From Bulleidia sp. (GTDB taxonomy: Bacteria > Bacillota_I > Bacilli_A > Erysipelotrichales > Erysipelotrichaceae), in assembly GCA_016293365.1 (NCBI GenBank), contig JAEDEK010000094.1:1-7452 (forward strand): a stretch of DNA of 7,452 nt, given 5' to 3'. Within the stretch, counting starts at the first letter, position 1. Each line of letters starts with the position of its first letter. Under the pieces are notes generated by a model that searched no databases, had not been told where the DNA came from, and saw only the letters and a list, made by a program, of their open reading frames with translations. Shown in pieces: positions 5,898 through 7,452 of the stretch. Made by a program: the position numbers and the translations under genes.

Positions 5898-5932
5898 AAA
5901 GACTTTGAGAAACCATGACTCAAAGTCTTTTT
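5898..5932 (+). terminator. Rho-independent terminator of lysS
   Basis: A perfect 12-bp stem, AAAGACTTTGAG (5898-5909) with CTCAAAGTCTTT (5919-5930), a nine-base loop and T-rich tail. It begins 11 bases after the stop codon. The flanking A residues give a weaker tail on the minus strand, so it might also catch transcripts from the converging XRE gene. Confidence 0.92.
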
Positions 5933-5934
5933 AT

Positions 5935-5978
5935 TATACGGGGCAAAAATATCACCTTCTGTCTATATATACGGGGCA
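5935..5978. repeat. Short direct repeat TATACGGGGCA in the lysS/XRE convergent gap
   Basis: TATACGGGGCA occurs at 5935-5945 and again at 5968-5978 (33-bp period). CTGTCTATAT occurs at 5959-5968 and again at 6025-6034, the latter spanning the last codons of the XRE gene. No inverted ends or open frame accompany them. They look like a small local duplication between two converging genes rather than a mobile element. Confidence 0.4.
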
Positions 5979-6020
5979 CTTCTGCCTGTCATTTTCATGT
6001 CATTTCATTGATATCGTTTT

Positions 6021-7010
6021 TCACCTGTCTATATGCATCGAAGAAGATATAAACATTCTCACAGGTTCATATAATACCCCTGCTACAGCAAATACTAGCC
6101 ATGTGATATGCCAGTCATGACTGAGAAAACTCCAAAGCAGATAACCCGCCGTCACAATACTCCAGTATGTACTGGAAATAATATCATTTTTCTTATTTTC
6201 TTTCCGTTTCCGTGCAGAAACGGAATACTCCTCTTCCTGCAACAGTACACTGAAACCAGATCGGATTATCGATACACAGATAATCATTCTGACACCAGAA
6301 GCAACGATCACAAGTAACAGTCCAACTGAGCCGACAACCATCACATCATTAAGTTCAAGCAGTCCTGAAGCAAGTAAAGGCACAACAGAAAGTATACACA
6401 ATACAACTCCAGAAGAGATGCCCTGATGATAGGTAACCATATATCTGCTCTTTCTTTCCATGATTCTTTCCGCTACGCCAGCTTCCAGTTCATAGGATCC
6501 TGTTTTGAGAAATCTATATGGTTCTTCTTTTGCCCCACTGATTATAAACAGATAAACGGCGTATGCAATCATACCAAATAAAGCAATCAGTCCGATCAGG
6601 GCAGCAGTATTGTCAGAAAAACCGGCAATCCCCTGTTCTGCCATTGCCACAAGAACAATTAATGGTGCAGGTGAAACTATGCACAGCATTGTCGCGAAGG
6701 CAATCTTCTGTGCCTTAAGACTTCTCTGGTTCAGAAAATCCATTGCTTCTTCACGGGTGACAATTCGGATATTCTGCTGTCTTTGATCCTCTTCATTTCT
6801 GTACGATTCTCTGATTTCCCCTTTCAACAACCAGTCTGTAGTAACACCAAACAGTTCTGACATCTGAATGATTCTTTCCAGATCCGGCGTTGACTGGGAG
6901 CTTTCCCACTTTGAAACAGCCTGGCGGGATACGCCAAGTCGATATGCCAGTTCTTCCTGTGACCAGCCTTTGATTCTGCGCTGTTCTGTTATTCTTTCTG
7001 AAAGATTCAT
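6021..7010 (-). CDS. XRE-family HTH regulator fused to a multi-pass membrane domain
   Basis: A 329-residue two-part protein. Residues 3-62 are a Cro/C1-type helix-turn-helix domain (LSERITEQRRIKGWSQEELA, then YRLGVSRQAVSKWESS and TPDLERIIQMSELFGVTTDWLLKG), intact and typical. A charged linker (63-100) follows. The rest holds about six hydrophobic segments (about 103-124, 136-158, 199-218, 224-248, 280-296, 302-320) with a basic loop RKRKENKK at 267-274. The protein is thus probably a membrane-tethered DNA-binding regulator. Its signal is unknown, and no enzyme motif is visible in the membrane part. The start at 7010 is chosen because AGAAGGA (7018-7024, minus) lies seven bases upstream. A TTG at 7037 in frame lacks such a site. 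It converges on lysS and has a perfect palindrome upstream (7088-7108) that fits autoregulation. Proteins of this layout are common in Bacillota but poorly characterised. Confidence 0.87.
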   Translation of the reverse strand: MNLSERITEQRRIKGWSQEELAYRLGVSRQAVSKWESSQSTPDLERIIQMSELFGVTTDWLLKGEIRESYRNEEDQRQQNIRIVTREEAMDFLNQRSLKAQKIAFATMLCIVSPAPLIVLVAMAEQGIAGFSDNTAALIGLIALFGMIAYAVYLFIISGAKEEPYRFLKTGSYELEAGVAERIMERKSRYMVTYHQGISSGVVLCILSVVPLLASGLLELNDVMVVGSVGLLLVIVASGVRMIICVSIIRSGFSVLLQEEEYSVSARKRKENKKNDIISSTYWSIVTAGYLLWSFLSHDWHITWLVFAVAGVLYEPVRMFISSSMHIDR

Positions 7011-7017
7011 ATGTTTT

Positions 7018-7024
7018 TCCTTCT
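7018..7024 (-). promoter_or_regulatory. Shine-Dalgarno that fixes the XRE start
   Basis: On the minus strand AGAAGGA precedes the ATG at 7010 by seven bases. A possible extended -10-like TATGAT lies at 7039-7044 (minus), but I could not find a matching -35. Confidence 0.6.
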
Positions 7025-7087
7025 TTCCTTGTCGCAATTATCATACTCTTTCACTGATATCTTTTTCCATCATGTGTACCTTGCAAT

Positions 7088-7108
7088 ATGTCAACTGTCC
7101 GTTGACAT
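7088..7108. promoter_or_regulatory. Perfect palindrome, candidate operator
   Basis: ATGTCAAC (7088-7095) and GTTGACAT (7101-7108) are perfect 8-bp arms around TGTCC. Each arm contains TTGACA, the ideal -35 hexamer, one on each strand (7102-7107 plus, 7089-7094 minus). Neither has a good -10 at 17 bp; the nearest on the plus strand is TAGAAA at 7123-7128. Size and symmetry match operators of XRE-type dimers, and the site is about 78 bp upstream of the XRE gene. Confidence 0.5.
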
Positions 7109-7388
7109 GTCCTGTATTCATGTAGAAAATCCATCATTTCATGATATCAAGCATCAGAAAAAGGAAGGAATGGCCAGTAACAGCCTGTTTGGACACTGCA
7201 TGCCTCTGCCAGGGATGTTCCATGCTCTTCAGACAAAAGAACTGATTCACTGCGCTTACATCTTTCTTTTTCTGCAAGCGTTTTCATTTCCGCTGTTTTT
7301 CATCGATTTATCCTCTTTGTTACACATTCAGATGCAATTCCAAATATGATCTGGTGTTATGATTTCTGCAGAAAGGATCTATTCATTT
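7109..7388. other. Intergenic stretch with no supported gene
   Basis: About 280 bases between the palindrome and the last gene. I see no open frame with a usable ribosome binding site, no T-tailed hairpin and no RNA motif that I know. The only promoter-like string is TATGAT (7345-7350), without a convincingly spaced -35. It would fit the gene starting at 7389. Confidence 0.5.
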
Positions 7389-7452
7389 ATGAAAAAGAAA
7401 ATCATATCATTTCTGACCATCCTGGCGATGCTGTTTGTATGGTCACCAGTCA
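7389..7452 (+). CDS. N-terminus of an exported protein, cut by the window edge
   Basis: Only 21 codons are visible. They encode a classic signal peptide: a basic MKKK start followed by a hydrophobic core (IISFLTILAMLFVW) and a turn at SPV, so the product is probably secreted or anchored at the cell surface. AAAGGA (7372-7377) lies 11 bases before the ATG, slightly far but acceptable. No lipobox is visible in the part present. The function cannot be read from this fragment. It is divergent from the XRE gene across about 380 bases, so shared control through the palindrome at 7088-7108 is possible. Confidence 0.6.
   Translation, partial: MKKKIISFLTILAMLFVWSPV

Noticed and set aside
7170..7349. 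59-codon frame with a hydrophobic middle just after GGAAGGA
   Set aside because: The purine-rich string touches the ATG directly, leaving no spacing for a Shine-Dalgarno. Composition looks random and no homologous pattern is visible.

Overview
The window looks like chromosomal DNA from a low-to-moderate GC Gram-positive bacterium (Bacillota). Supporting signs are strong AGGAGG-type ribosome binding sites, short intergenic gaps, U-tailed hairpin terminators and a tRNA-sensing T-box leader in front of lysS. An Erysipelotrichia-like lineage is a guess; nothing here proves the genus.

Layout, left to right. (1) 1-110: no gene, but a run of nested hairpins without U-tails. It resembles the right end and guide-scaffold (omega) RNA of an IS200/IS605 tnpB element whose body would lie off the left edge. 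(2) 155-655 (-): a small polytopic membrane protein of unknown function, with its own terminator. (3) 656-749: a divergent intergenic region with a paired TGTACA palindrome. (4) 750-2448 (+): a two-gene operon of a WYL-domain transcriptional regulator overlapping by 17 bases with a SIR2-family NAD-dependent protein deacylase, closed by a terminator. (5) 2504-3980 (+): a monocistronic uracil/xanthine permease (NCS2) with a good sigma-A-type promoter, a palindrome between its -10 and its Shine-Dalgarno, and a strong terminator. (6) 3984-5932 (+): lysS with its own promoter, a lysine-type T-box leader (specifier AAG, TGGT T-box bulge) and a terminator. The encoded class II lysyl-tRNA synthetase carries an unusual charged extension of about 50-57 residues at its N-terminus. 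(7) 6021-7010 (-): an XRE-type DNA-binding domain fused to a multi-pass membrane domain, with a perfect palindrome upstream. (8) 7389-7452 (+): the first 21 codons of a gene with a signal peptide, cut by the window edge.

These are mostly independent transcription units. The only tight coupling is WYL-sir2. sir2 (NAD), uracil uptake and lysyl-tRNA synthesis are housekeeping functions. The less ordinary points are the structured RNA at the left edge, the WYL/sirtuin overlap, the LysS extension and the membrane-anchored XRE protein. I do not see a convincing complete new system here.
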